Shown in pieces: positions 17,404 through 26,382 of a DNA stretch of 64,000 bases. The notes beneath the pieces were generated by a model that had not been told where the DNA came from, made no database searches, and saw nothing but the letters and a program-made list of their open reading frames with translations. How positions within the stretch are numbered: the first letter of the stretch is position 1; the number at the start of each line of letters is the position of its first letter. The position numbers and the translations under genes are program-made. The DNA is from Agromyces badenianii (GTDB lineage: Bacteria; Actinomycetota; Actinomycetes; Actinomycetales; Microbacteriaceae), in assembly GCF_003070885.1 (NCBI RefSeq), contig NZ_CP028913.1, forward strand, positions 1,860,001 through 1,924,000. Direction: 5' to 3'.

Positions 17404-19515
17404 ATGAGCCGCTCCGCCGACACGCACTGCCCTTACTGCGCACTGCAGTGCGCCATGACCCTCGACCCGGTCTCGTCTGCGGATGCAGCGGCCGCACCGG
17501 TGACCGTCACGGGCCGCGACTTCCCGACCAATCGGGGCGGGCTCTGCAAGAAGGGCTGGACCTCGGCGGAGCTCCTCCGCGCACCCTCACGCCTCGGCGC
17601 TCCGCTCCTGCGGGGCGCCGACGGCGTGTTGCGCGAGGCGAGCTGGGAGGTGGCACTCGACGTCGTCGCCGCATGGCTCCGCGGCACCCGGACCGCGCAC
17701 GGGGCCGACGCGGTCGGCGTGTTCGGCGGCGGGGGCCTCACGAACGAGAAGGCGTACCTGCTCGGCAAGTTCGCGCGGCTCGCGCTCGGCACCAGCCGCA
17801 TCGACTACAACGGCCGGTACTGCATGTCCTCCGCCGCGGCCGCCGGCAACCGTGCCTTCGGGGTCGATCGCGGACTTCCCTTCCCGCTCGAAGACCTCGA
17901 CGCGGCGCACACGATCCTGTTGCTCGGCACCAACGTCGCCGAGACGATGCCGCCGTTCATCGGCCACCTCGTCGGAGCGCAAGCCGCGGGCGGGCTCGTC
18001 GTGGTCGACCCGCGACGCACTGCGACCGCCCGGCTCACCGACGACGGCCGCGGCCTGCACCTGCAACCGGTGCCCGGCACCGACCTCGCACTCCTGCTCG
18101 GCCTCACCCACATCGTGATCGCCGAACGGCTCGTCGACCTCGACTACGTCTCGGCGCGCACCGTGGGGTACGACGCGATTCGGCGCAGCGTCGCCTCATG
18201 GTGGCCCGAGCGTGTGCAGTCGGTGACGGGTGTGGCCGCGCTCACCCTGCGCAGGCTGGCCAGGCGGCTCGCCTCCGGCGGCAACACCTACGTGCTGACC
18301 GGGAGAGGCGTGGAGCAGCACGTCGACGGCACCGACACGGCGACCGCGGCGATCAACCTCGCGCTGCTGCTCGGCCTGCCCGGACGGGCCGGGAGCGGTT
18401 ACGGCACCCTCACGGGGCAGGGCAACGGCCAGGGCGGCCGCGAACACGGCCAGAAGTGCGATCAGCTGCCCGGGTACCGCAAGATCACCGACCCCTCGGC
18501 GCGGGCGCACGTCGCGGCGGTGTGGGGCGTCGACCCGGCGGACATCCCGGGGCCGGGCGTTCCGGCCGTCGAATTGCTGCAGTCCCTCGGCGAGCCCGAC
18601 GGCGTGCGGGCGCTCCTCGTGCACGGGTCGAACCTCGTCGTCTCGTCGCCGAACGTCGCGGCCGTGCGAGAGCGGCTTGCGGCGCTCGACCTGCTCGTCG
18701 TCTGCGACTTCTTCCTCTCCGAGACGGCCGCGCTCGCCGATGTCGTGCTGCCGATCACCCAGTGGGCGGAGGAGGAGGGCACGATGACCTCGCTCGAGGG
18801 CCGCGTCATCCGTCGCCGTCGCGCGATCACCCCGCCCGACGGCGTCCGCGACGAGCTCTGGATCCTCGCCGAGCTGGCCCGCCGCCTCGATTGCAGCGCA
18901 ACGTTCGACACCGACCCAGAGCTCGTCTTCGAAGAGCTGCGCCTCGCGTCGGAGGGCGGCATCGCCGACTACTCCGGCATCGACTACGCATTGCTCGACC
19001 GCGGCGAGGCGGCCTACTGGCCGTACCCGCGCGGCAGCGAGGGCTCGCCTCGGCTGTTCGCAGAACGCTTCGCCCACCCCGACGGACTCGCGCGTCTCGT
19101 CGCCGTCGCGGCGCGCGAGTCGGCGCATCCGAGTCCGCTGCCGGGCGAGCTCACCCTCGTCACGGGGCGCCTCCTCGAGCACTATCAGAGCGGCTCGCAG
19201 ACGCGGCGGGTGCCTGAACTCCGCGACGCCCAGCCCGAGGCGCGCGCCGCGATGCATCCATCGACCGCCGATCGTCTGGGCATCGCCGACGGCGAACTCG
19301 TCGAGCTCTCGAATGCGCGCGGCACGGTGCGCTGCCGGGCGCGGCTGACGACCGACATCCGGCCCGACGCGGTGTTCCTGCCGTTCCACTACGGCGACGG
19401 GCAGGCGGCGAACCTCTTGACCTCCGACGCCGTCGACCCCGTCTCGGCGATGCCCGAGTTCAAGACCAACGCCGTGCGGGTGGCTCGTCTCGTCGAGACC
19501 GGAGTCGTCGCGTGA
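17404..19515 (+). CDS. nasC: Assimilatory nitrate reductase catalytic subunit (molybdopterin oxidoreductase)
   Basis: 703 residues, cytoplasmic (no twin-arginine signal). N-terminal [4Fe-4S] ligands Cys9, Cys12, Cys16 (HCPYCALQC) and Cys48 (GGLCKKGW). The Mo-coordinating Cys is Cys140 (NGRYCMSSAAAA). Bis-MGD-binding blocks include LLGTNVAETMPP, VVDPRRTATARL and GQGNGQGGREHGQKCDQLPG; the C-terminal dinucleotide-binding domain has GRLLEHYQSGSQTRR and LPFHYGDGQAANLLT. There is no C-terminal BFD [2Fe-2S] domain, so electrons must come from a partner, very likely the product of the next gene, whose GTG overlaps this stop by 4 bp. Confidence 0.94.
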   Translation: MSRSADTHCPYCALQCAMTLDPVSSADAAAAPVTVTGRDFPTNRGGLCKKGWTSAELLRAPSRLGAPLLRGADGVLREASWEVALDVVAAWLRGTRTAHGADAVGVFGGGGLTNEKAYLLGKFARLALGTSRIDYNGRYCMSSAAAAGNRAFGVDRGLPFPLEDLDAAHTILLLGTNVAETMPPFIGHLVGAQAAGGLVVVDPRRTATARLTDDGRGLHLQPVPGTDLALLLGLTHIVIAERLVDLDYVSARTVGYDAIRRSVASWWPERVQSVTGVAALTLRRLARRLASGGNTYVLTGRGVEQHVDGTDTATAAINLALLLGLPGRAGSGYGTLTGQGNGQGGREHGQKCDQLPGYRKITDPSARAHVAAVWGVDPADIPGPGVPAVELLQSLGEPDGVRALLVHGSNLVVSSPNVAAVRERLAALDLLVVCDFFLSETAALADVVLPITQWAEEEGTMTSLEGRVIRRRRAITPPDGVRDELWILAELARRLDCSATFDTDPELVFEELRLASEGGIADYSGIDYALLDRGEAAYWPYPRGSEGSPRLFAERFAHPDGLARLVAVAARESAHPSPLPGELTLVTGRLLEHYQSGSQTRRVPELRDAQPEARAAMHPSTADRLGIADGELVELSNARGTVRCRARLTTDIRPDAVFLPFHYGDGQAANLLTSDAVDPVSAMPEFKTNAVRVARLVETGVVA

Positions 19516-21125
19516 GCGCGCTGAGGGTGGTGCTCATCGGCTACGGGCCCGTCGGCGCGCGATTCGTCGAAGAGCTGCTGCCCGCCGCCGAGCACGGGTC
19601 GATCGCGCTGACGGTCGTCGCCGGCGAAGACGTCGAGGCGTACAACCGAGTGCTCGTCGCCGAGTACGCGGTCGGCAACACCGAACTCGACGCGATGTTC
19701 GTCGGCGATCGGGCGGCCGCGGAGGCCGCGGGGGCGCGGGTGCTGCTCGGCGTCGCGGCCATGTCCATCGATCGCGCGGCGAAGACCGTGCTGCTCTCGA
19801 CGGGTGAGGCGCTCCCCTACGACCGGCTCGTGCTCGCGACCGGCTCGCGGGCCAACGTGCCGACCCTCGACGGGGTGGAACGACACCGCCGCGACCTCTC
19901 CTCGCTCGAGAAGTACGCGAGGCAGCTCGTCGCCCGTGACGATGAACTGCCCGAGGGCGTCACCACCCTCCGCGATCTCGCCGACGCCGAGCGCGTGCTC
20001 GGTGCGGTGCGAGCACGCAAGCGCATCATCGTGCTCGGCGCGGGCGTGCTGGGTCTCGAGCTCGCCCTCGCCGCCGCCCATGCCGGCGCCCAGGTGTGCG
20101 TCGTGCACCACGGCCCGCACCCGATGCCGCGCAACCTCGACCGCGGCGGCGGGCAGGTGCTGCGCGCCGCCCTGCGCCGCTCTGGCATCACCGTGATCGC
20201 GCACAGCCGGGCCGAGGCCGTCGCGTTCCGCACCGACGCCGACGGCACCCGGCGCTTCGACCTGCTCGTCACGGCCGACGGCAAGCAGCTGCGCGGCGAC
20301 CTGCTCGTGCTCTCGTGCGGGGTGAGCCCGCGAAATGAATTGGCGACCCTCGCCGGCCTCCGCACCGCCGTCGGCATCGTCGTCGGCCCGGATCTCGTGA
20401 GTTGGACCGACCCCAACGTGTCTGCGATCGGCGACTGCGCCCAGGTCGTCGAGCGCACCGACGAGCTCGCCCGGCAACGCGTGCTGCCCGGCGCTCCCTC
20501 CGGTCTCATCGGGCCGGGCTGGCGGCAGGCCTCATGGCTCGCGGCGACGCTCATCGCGTCGGCGACGGGCGCCGACGCGTCGACGGATGCCGCGGCTCCC
20601 GCCGAGCGCGACGCGATCGTGATGCTGAAGGCCGAGCACATCGACGTCGTCGCGGTCGGCGACATCACGGCCGACCCGTGGGACGACGACGCCGTGCATC
20701 CGCGGCGCCGGGTCTCGCAGTGGGCCGACCCCGAACACCTGCGCTACGTGAAGATGGTCACCGAAGACGGCGCCCTCACCGGGTTCGTGAGCGTCGGGAT
20801 GCCGCGTACCGCCGCCGAGCTCACGCTGCTGTTCGAGCGGCGGGGCGAACTGCCCGCCGACCGCTCGATGCTGCTGCGCTTCGATGGGCCCGACTACGAC
20901 CCGAGCACCGATGCCGACGCGTTCGCACCGGCCTCCACCGTGTGCTGGTGCAACGGGGTCACGGTGGGTCGCATCGAGGAGGCGGCCTCGTGCGGCATCG
21001 CGACCGTCGAGGGTGTGGGACGTGAGACTCGGGCGGGCACCGGATGCGGCGGATGCAAGGGCCGCATCGCGGAGATCCTGGCCCGTGCCGCGGAAGCAGG
21101 CGGCACGCCGAGCCTCACCGCCTGA
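19512..21125 (+). CDS. nasB: NasB-like FAD-dependent oxidoreductase with C-terminal BFD [2Fe-2S] domain
   Basis: 537 residues. Probably carries electrons from NAD(P)H to the nitrate reductase. N-terminal FAD motif VVLIGYGPVGARFVEELLP, second dinucleotide motif IIVLGAGVLGLELALAAAHAG, FAD closing motif VSAIGDCA. From Val477 the BFD domain begins: Cys478 and Cys480 in VCWCNGVTVGRIEEA and a second pair in GTGCGGCKGRIAEIL. It resembles the N-terminal half of NirB. Co-translated with nasC; its stop lies 6 bp from the convergent moeA stop. The symbol reflects role and position, not proven orthology. Confidence 0.85.
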   Translation: MSALRVVLIGYGPVGARFVEELLPAAEHGSIALTVVAGEDVEAYNRVLVAEYAVGNTELDAMFVGDRAAAEAAGARVLLGVAAMSIDRAAKTVLLSTGEALPYDRLVLATGSRANVPTLDGVERHRRDLSSLEKYARQLVARDDELPEGVTTLRDLADAERVLGAVRARKRIIVLGAGVLGLELALAAAHAGAQVCVVHHGPHPMPRNLDRGGGQVLRAALRRSGITVIAHSRAEAVAFRTDADGTRRFDLLVTADGKQLRGDLLVLSCGVSPRNELATLAGLRTAVGIVVGPDLVSWTDPNVSAIGDCAQVVERTDELARQRVLPGAPSGLIGPGWRQASWLAATLIASATGADASTDAAAPAERDAIVMLKAEHIDVVAVGDITADPWDDDAVHPRRRVSQWADPEHLRYVKMVTEDGALTGFVSVGMPRTAAELTLLFERRGELPADRSMLLRFDGPDYDPSTDADAFAPASTVCWCNGVTVGRIEEAASCGIATVEGVGRETRAGTGCGGCKGRIAEILARAAEAGGTPSLTA

Positions 21126-21131
21126 GGCGCC

Positions 21132-22298
21132 TCACCACGGCAGCCGCAGCATCCTGGCGGCGCGTTCTCCATCGCCGCTCGGCGACACGAGGAAGCCGTC
21201 GGCATCGGCGAGGCCGCGCAGCATCGCCGATCCGCGCCACCGGCTCGGCTCCGGCACGCCGTCGCGCCATTCGAACGGCGTCAGTCGGCGCTCGTGACCG
21301 GTGCTCGGGATGTCGAGAGCCGCGACACGGTCGAGCTCGGCCATCGGACGCCCCGATGCCCCGTCGAGCCATGGCGGCAGGAAGCTGAGCAAACAGGCGA
21401 ACGCCGCGAGCGGGTTGCCCGGCAGGCCGAGCACCGGGATCCCGGCGCTCGTGCGGGCGAACAGCACGGGATGCCCCGGACGCATCGCCACCCCGGCGAG
21501 CTCGACGGTGCCGCCCTCGGCCACGATCGCCCGACGAAGCAGGTCTCCATGCCCACCGGCGGTGCCGCCCGTCGTGACGAAGACGTCGGGACGACCCGTC
21601 GCGAACGCATCGATGAACGGGTCGAGCCGATCGGGGATGCGCCTCGTCGTCGCTGCTGCGCCGAGTCGCCCGAGCAGCGGCGGCAACGACGGCGTGAACG
21701 CGTCGCGCACGGCGCCGGGAGCCGGCACCCCCGCCGCGACGACCTCGTCGCCCGTGACGATGAGGTCGACCCGCGGGGTCGCGAGCACGCCGAGCGTGTC
21801 GTGGCCTGCAGCCGCCGCGAGTGCCAGACGGGGCGGCGTCAGCCGCGCGCCCGCTCGGATGAGCGGCTCGCCGAAGCGCAGCTCTTCACCGCGGCGGCGG
21901 ATGTCGCGGCCCTCGTCGATGGCCTCCGTCGCGATGGCGCGCAGCACTTCGGGTTCACCGGGCAGCGGTGCACCGTGCTCGGCCCGCAGGATCCCGAGCG
22001 TGCCGAGCGGAACGGCGGCCCCGGTCGTGATCACGCGTGCGGTGCCCGCGCGCAGCCGTTGCGCGGGCGGCACGCCCATCGCGACGGCGCCGTCGAGCCG
22101 CCACGGCCCGGAGCCGGCCACCGCCCAACCGTCCATGGCGCTGACGTCGACGGTGGGCAGGTCGACCAGGGCGTGCACGGCGGCCCCGAGCCGTCGGCCA
22201 TCACCACGCTCGACCGGGATCGTCTCGACGCCGAGGGGGCGGGCGGCGCCGGCGCGCCAGGCGATGGCCCGCGCCTCGTCCCAGCCGGTGCCGCTCAC
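21132..22298 (-). CDS. moeA: Molybdopterin molybdenumtransferase MoeA
   Basis: Inserts molybdate into adenylated molybdopterin. 388 residues from a GTG overlapping the DUF6457 stop (GTGA). Conserved features: VDVSAMDGWAVAG, VITTGAAVPLG, RRRGEELRFGEPLI, VTGDEVV, VFVTTGGTAGGHGDLL (usual TTGGxSxGxxD region) and the GLPGNPLAAFACLLSF motif. Last gene of cbiX–mobA–DUF6457–moeA, convergent with the nitrate reductase operon it serves. Confidence 0.92.
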   Translation of the reverse strand: MSGTGWDEARAIAWRAGAARPLGVETIPVERGDGRRLGAAVHALVDLPTVDVSAMDGWAVAGSGPWRLDGAVAMGVPPAQRLRAGTARVITTGAAVPLGTLGILRAEHGAPLPGEPEVLRAIATEAIDEGRDIRRRGEELRFGEPLIRAGARLTPPRLALAAAAGHDTLGVLATPRVDLIVTGDEVVAAGVPAPGAVRDAFTPSLPPLLGRLGAAATTRRIPDRLDPFIDAFATGRPDVFVTTGGTAGGHGDLLRRAIVAEGGTVELAGVAMRPGHPVLFARTSAGIPVLGLPGNPLAAFACLLSFLPPWLDGASGRPMAELDRVAALDIPSTGHERRLTPFEWRDGVPEPSRWRGSAMLRGLADADGFLVSPSGDGERAARMLRLPW

Positions 22299-22531
22299 GT
22301 CTGCTCCTGGCGGAGTCGGCGTTCGACCTCGGCGACGACGGCGTCGAGCGGGATGCCCCGGGCGACGGCGTACCCCGCGAGAAACGTCGTCAACGGCGCG
22401 GCGGGGCGGGCGACACCGTGCGCGGCGATGCGAGCGAGGTCGAGCACGGCCGCGACATCCGGCTCGGAGTCGAGCCCGAGCGCCTCGGCGAGCTCGCGCG
22501 ACCAGCTCTCGACGTCACGCGACCCGGACAC
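22295..22531 (-). CDS. DUF6457-type small protein, molybdopterin operon
   Basis: 78 residues: VSGSRDVESWSRELAEALGL ... VLDLARIAAHGVARPAAPLTTFLAGYAVARG. The GTG is chosen because a perfect GGAGGT lies 5 bp before it; this start overlaps the mobA end by 17 bp. Small proteins of this type sit beside mobA/moeA in many actinobacteria and are named DUF6457 (recalled, not searched). Role unknown; a Moco-synthesis accessory is the natural guess. Confidence 0.75.
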   Translation of the reverse strand: MSGSRDVESWSRELAEALGLDSEPDVAAVLDLARIAAHGVARPAAPLTTFLAGYAVARGIPLDAVVAEVERRLRQEQT

Positions 22532-23225
22532 AGCGCACCTCCCCGGTCGGCACTGCGATGCCGTGCCTGGCGGCGTCGGCCGCGGTGTCGACGTCGGCGC
22601 ACCAGCTGTCGCGGAGCGCCACGCCGCGCACCTCGAGTCGGTCGAGGACCGCGCGCATCGAAGCGCCCTTGCCCCTACCCATGCGGCTGCCGCTGCCGCT
22701 CGGCGCGCCACCCGTCGTGCCGAGCACGTCGGCGACCGCCGCGGCGAGAGCCGGGGTGCGGTACACGGCGAGCAGCGGTTGGCGGTGCCCATCGGGGTCG
22801 ACGCCGATGACGCCGTCGACCGTGTACGGCACGCGGGCGAGCAGCTCGGCGACGGCCGGTGCTGCACCGACCAGGTCGCCGGCGAGCACGACCGTGAATT
22901 GTTGTGCATCATCGTCGAGTCCGGCGAGTCCTGCGGCGATCGCCGGGACCGGCCCTCCCCACGGCGGCTCCTCGCCGGCGACGCGGATGCGCCGATCGGC
23001 CGCGACCCAGCGCGGCACGGGGGCGTGCGAGACGTAGGCGACCGCGCGAGCGTTGCTCACTGCCCGGATCGCGAGCGCGGCGAGGCTCACGCCGTCGATC
23101 GTCAGCGCCGTCTTGTCGATGCCACCGAGCCGTGAGCCGCGGCCCCCCGCGAGCACGATCGCGTCGTGGGCGACCGCATCGCGCTGCGCGGCGACGATGC
23201 CGGACGCGCCGGAGTTGCCGGTCAT
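22515..23225 (-). CDS. mobA: Molybdenum cofactor guanylyltransferase (MobA-like NTP transferase)
   Basis: 236 residues. Adds GMP to Mo-molybdopterin to form MGD, the cofactor form needed by the nitrate reductase. Nucleotide-binding motif AIVLAGGRGSRLGGIDKTAL; second motif VVLAGDLVGAAPAV (usually DMP, here DLV). Start ATG overlaps the cbiX stop by 4 bp. The atypical second motif leaves some doubt about activity, but the context is strongly supportive. Confidence 0.85.
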   Translation of the reverse strand: MTGNSGASGIVAAQRDAVAHDAIVLAGGRGSRLGGIDKTALTIDGVSLAALAIRAVSNARAVAYVSHAPVPRWVAADRRIRVAGEEPPWGGPVPAIAAGLAGLDDDAQQFTVVLAGDLVGAAPAVAELLARVPYTVDGVIGVDPDGHRQPLLAVYRTPALAAAVADVLGTTGGAPSGSGSRMGRGKGASMRAVLDRLEVRGVALRDSWCADVDTAADAARHGIAVPTGEVRCVRVA

Positions 23226-23983
23226 GCTCGCTCCAGGCGAGTGACCCCGACGTCGGCATAGCGCTCGAGCACGAGTTCGACGAGCTGCTGCGGCGCCGGC
23301 TCACCCGGCAGCAGCAACGGCTCGGCGATGGCGTCGGCCCCGACCGCCCTGGCGGCGTCGTAGAAGGTGCCCGGTGCGAGCAGGTAGCTGCCGACGACGA
23401 CCCTCGCCCCGGGGTGCACCTCTCGGATCATCTCGATCGCGTCGGGCAGCCGCGGAATCGCGGCGGCGATGAATCCGACGGTCACCGACCGCCCGAGGCG
23501 CTGGCCGAGCCGGCGAGCGGTCTCGAAGCACTCCCGCACCGCACGCGGGTCGTTCGATCCTGCCGCGGCGAGCACGATCGCGTCCGTCTCGGCGAGACGC
23601 AGTCGGTCGAGCCGGGCGGCGAGCACCTCGACGATCCGGTCGTCGGGTCCGAGCTCCGCCGCGAGGCGCGTGCCGGCGCCGAGGTGATCGAGCCCGAGCG
23701 AGAGCCCCGTGCGCACGTGGAATCCGGCTGAGAGCACGAGGGGCACGATGACCGCCTCATGATGGGCCTGCGAACCGAGCGCCGTCGCGACATCCGACCG
23801 GCTCGCGTCGATGAAGCTGATGGACACGTCGAGGTCTGGGCGCGCAGAGGCGACACCGTCGACGAGCCGGATCACCGCCTCACGGTTCGCGCTCGAGGGT
23901 GCGCCGTGTGTGACGGCGACGAGCCGGAGGGGGTGCGCCGCTTCGTGCTCCGCCGGGGAGCCGGCACTTCTCGACCCGACCAT
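23222..23983 (-). CDS. CbiX/SirB-type sirohydrochlorin chelatase
   Basis: 253 residues, two repeated chelatase halves. First half: LVAVTHGAPSSANREAVIRLVD with the catalytic-type His, then AVIVPLVLSAGFHVRTGLSLG; second half: IVLAAAGSNDPRAVRECFETA and VVVGSYLLAPGTFYDA. With SUMT at 13.9 kb this supplies siroheme to NirB; the precorrin-2 dehydrogenase step is not encoded in the window. The reading frame continues upstream through the predicted promoter and control box, so ATG 23983 (GGAGAG 13 bp upstream) is preferred; GTG 24019 is an alternative. Confidence 0.82.
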   Translation of the reverse strand: MVGSRSAGSPAEHEAAHPLRLVAVTHGAPSSANREAVIRLVDGVASARPDLDVSISFIDASRSDVATALGSQAHHEAVIVPLVLSAGFHVRTGLSLGLDHLGAGTRLAAELGPDDRIVEVLAARLDRLRLAETDAIVLAAAGSNDPRAVRECFETARRLGQRLGRSVTVGFIAAAIPRLPDAIEMIREVHPGARVVVGSYLLAPGTFYDAARAVGADAIAEPLLLPGEPAPQQLVELVLERYADVGVTRLERA

Positions 23984-24030
23984 GTGCTGACCCGCGCTCT
24001 CCGGCGGAACCTGTTGCACCCGCCGCTTCG

Positions 24031-24084
24031 ACGCTAGGGAGGGCGTGTTTCGCGCATCGCTCCCGCGTGTTTCGGGCACGTGAA
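24031..24084 (-). promoter_or_regulatory. GlnR-type box and −10 of the cbiX–mobA–DUF6457–moeA operon
   Basis: Minus strand: TTCAC (24080–24084), n6, GAAAC (24069–24073), 17 bp, GAAAC (24047–24051), 10 bp, TAGCGT (24031–24036). Same arrangement and spacing as upstream of nirD, and the −10 hexamer is identical to that of narK. A start near 24024 would give a ~40-nt leader. Confidence 0.6.
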
Positions 24085-24124
24085 GACTGCCGCGCCGCAG
24101 GGCGGAGCGCTGAGCCGCCGAATG

Positions 24125-24814
24125 CTACTCGCCGAGGAGTTCGGGCCGTACGCGGCGCGTGCGCTCGATCTGCTGCTCACGCCGCCAGGCGGCGATCGCG
24201 CCGTGGTTGCCCGAGAGCAGCACCGGTGGCACCTCGCGTCCGCGCCACGACGCGGGCTTGGTGTAGCTCGGATACTCGAGCAGCCCGTCTTCGTGCGATT
24301 CCTCGACGAGGCTCTCGGGGTTGCCGACGACGCCGGGCACGAGACGACCGGCCGCCTCGATCATCGCCATGACCGCGACCTCGCCGCCGTTCAGCACGTA
24401 ATCGCCGAGGCTGATGAGTCGCACGCGCATGCGCGTCGCGTAGTGATCGACCACGCGCTGGTCGATGCCCTCGTACCGACCGCACGCGAACACGAGGTGC
24501 GTCTCGGCGGCGAGTTCGCGGGCGATCTGCTGGGTGAACGGCTCCCCGGCGGGCGACGGCACGATCAGCAGGGCATCGGATGCCCCGTCTCCGACGATGC
24601 CGTCGAGCGCCTCGCCCCACGGCTCGGGCTTCATGACCATGCCCGCACCGCCGCCGTACGGAGTGTCGTCGACCGTGCGGTGCCGGTCGTGGGCGGCGTC
24701 GCGCAGGTCGTGGGCCGTCACCTCGATGAGGCCCGACTGGCGGGCCTTGCCGAGCAGCGACAGGTCGAGCACCGAGAAGAACTCGGGGAAGATCGTGACG
24801 ATGTCGATGCGCAT
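24125..24814 (-). CDS. trmD: tRNA (guanine-37-N1)-methyltransferase
   Basis: Methylates G37 of tRNAs reading CNN codons, preventing +1 frameshifts. 229 residues starting [18 protein letters not shown]-knot motifs: [51 protein letters not shown] and the [27 protein letters not shown] stretch. Last gene of rpsP–khpA–rimM–trmD, 7 bp after the rimM stop. Confidence 0.96.
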   Translation of the reverse strand: MRIDIVTIFPEFFSVLDLSLLGKARQSGLIEVTAHDLRDAAHDRHRTVDDTPYGGGAGMVMKPEPWGEALDGIVGDGASDALLIVPSPAGEPFTQQIARELAAETHLVFACGRYEGIDQRVVDHYATRMRVRLISLGDYVLNGGEVAVMAMIEAAGRLVPGVVGNPESLVEESHEDGLLEYPSYTKPASWRGREVPPVLLSGNHGAIAAWRREQQIERTRRVRPELLGE

Positions 24815-24821
24815 CGGCCGG

Positions 24822-25457
24822 CTATTCGTCGCGCTCGGCCTCGGCGGGCGCCGCGGCATCCGCCTCGGTGGTCTCGGCCTCGGTGGTCTCGGCGGAAGCC
24901 TCGGGAACCGCCTCTGCCTCGGGGAGCTCTTCGAAGAGCCCTGGTGGCGGCGTCACCGTCAGGGTGCCTGCGGCCAGGTCGACCTCGGGCACGATCGCCG
25001 AGACGAACGGCACCATGACCTCGCCGCCGCGGGTCTTCACGATCAACAGGTCTTGCGCCGGCAGGTGATCGACGTGCGCGACCTCGCCGATGCGCTCACC
25101 GTCGCGCACCACCGCGAGGCCGATCAGCTGGTGGTCGTACCAGGCGTCGTCTTCGGGCGCCTCTTCTTCGACGTGGGTGACCCAGAGGATCGCCTTCGCA
25201 AGGCCCTCGGCCGCGGTGCGGTCATCGACGCCGTCGAAGAATCCGACGGCGTGCCCGTTGTACCAGCGGAGCTCGCGGAGCACGAGGTTCTTGCCATGCC
25301 AGGGCGACGAGTCGGGCACCTGGAGGGAGAACTCGGCGCCGGGCACGAAGCGGCGCGCGGGGTCATCCGTGTAGAGCTCGACCTTGATCGCGCCCTTCAG
25401 GCCGTGGGCCTTCAGGAGGCGGCCGACCCGGAGTTGCGTTCCTGCGGTGTCGGCCAC
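24822..25457 (-). CDS. rimM: Ribosome maturation factor RimM
   Basis: Assists 30S head assembly around S19. 211 residues from a GTG one base after the khpA stop. RimM domain: [20 protein letters not shown], with the PRC-barrel [22 protein letters not shown] and [20 protein letters not shown]. The last ~40 residues are an acidic Glu/Thr/Ala tail with a duplicated segment, longer than in E. coli. Confidence 0.94.
   Translation of the reverse strand: MADTAGTQLRVGRLLKAHGLKGAIKVELYTDDPARRFVPGAEFSLQVPDSSPWHGKNLVLRELRWYNGHAVGFFDGVDDRTAAEGLAKAILWVTHVEEEAPEDDAWYDHQLIGLAVVRDGERIGEVAHVDHLPAQDLLIVKTRGGEVMVPFVSAIVPEVDLAAGTLTVTPPPGLFEELPEAEAVPEASAETTEAETTEADAAAPAEAERDE
24864..24893. repeat. 15-bp tandem duplication in the rimM tail
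   Basis: CTCGGTGGTCTCGGC is present twice in direct succession, encoding a repeated AETTE-type acidic segment at the RimM C-terminus. In-frame, so length variation would be tolerated. Confidence 0.85.
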
Positions 25458-25458
25458 G

Positions 25459-25695
25459 TCAGTCGTCGGTGTCGACGACGTCGACGCGAACGCGGCGACC
25501 GTCGGCGAGGGCGGTGACGAGGGTGCGGAGCGCCTTCGCGGTGCGGCCGGCACGGCCGATCACGCGACCGAGGTCCTCGGGGTTCACGTGAACCTCGAGG
25601 ACCTCGCCACGTGCGCTCGACGCGGAGACGACCTTCACCTCGTCAGGGTGATCGACGATCCCCTTGACGAGGTGTTCGAGCGCGGACTGGAGCAA
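25459..25695 (-). CDS. khpA: KH-domain RNA-binding protein KhpA
   Basis: 78 residues: LEHLVKGIVDHPDEVKV then the KH loop DLGRVIGRAGRTAKALRTLV. In Gram-positives KhpA pairs with KhpB (Jag) to bind RNA. The start is a TTG 4 bp after the rpsP stop; the opening MLQSALEHLVKGIVD matches the family exactly and there is no better start. Position between rpsP and rimM is standard. Confidence 0.92.
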   Translation of the reverse strand: MLQSALEHLVKGIVDHPDEVKVVSASSARGEVLEVHVNPEDLGRVIGRAGRTAKALRTLVTALADGRRVRVDVVDTDD

Positions 25696-25699
25696 GGCT

Positions 25700-26107
25700 T
25701 TACGCCTCGTCCGTCGCGGTCTCGGCGGGAGCCTCTTCGACCTTGGGTGCGGGCTTCTCGGCCTTGGGCTTGAGCACCGGCTTCTTCTTCTCGTCGGCGA
25801 CGAAGGCGGCCTTCGGCTCAGCGACCTGCACGGTCGAGACGGCGTTCTTGTCGCCCTTGAACTTGCCCCAGTCGCCCGTGAGCTTGAGGATCGCCGCGAC
25901 CTGCTCGGTCGGCTGCGCGCCGACGGAGAGCCAGTACTGCGCGCGGTCGGAGTCGACCTCGATGAACGAGGGGTTCTGGGTGGGGTGGTACTTGCCGATC
26001 TCCTCGATCACGCGACCGTCGCGCTTGGTGCGCGAGTCGGCGACGACGATGCGGTAGTACGGCGCACGGATCTTGCCGAGGCGCTTGAGACGGATCTTGA
26101 CAGCCAC
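25700..26107 (-). CDS. rpsP: 30S ribosomal protein S16
   Basis: 135 residues; [20 protein letters not shown] and [16 protein letters not shown] identify S16. GTG start with AGGAG 5 bp upstream. A Lys/Ala/Glu-rich tail of ~50 residues extends beyond the E. coli length, as in many actinobacteria. Heads the rpsP–khpA–rimM–trmD operon. The 275 bp between it and the divergent ybdK gene should hold both promoters; I see no clear −35/−10 pair there. Confidence 0.96.
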   Translation of the reverse strand: MAVKIRLKRLGKIRAPYYRIVVADSRTKRDGRVIEEIGKYHPTQNPSFIEVDSDRAQYWLSVGAQPTEQVAAILKLTGDWGKFKGDKNAVSTVQVAEPKAAFVADEKKKPVLKPKAEKPAPKVEEAPAETATDEA

Positions 26108-26382
26108 AATTCTCCTGAAGTGTTGTGAGTTGGCGAACTGACAGCCGTGAGAGTGGGGTGCACACTCGGCGGAAGCTCAATGGGGTTCTGCGTGCCGGAT
26201 AGAGGGTCGGGCGTAACAGAACTCGACTGACCATTCTTGCAGATCTCGGGCCGCAACGGTAATCGCCCGGGCGAGGTGCCGGTGCCGCGTCATCGGGTGA
26301 CACGGCGCACATCACCGCCGGAGACCGGCGTGGCATGATGTCTGCACGTCGGCGCACGCGCCGCGGGAACGGGGGTCGTGCC

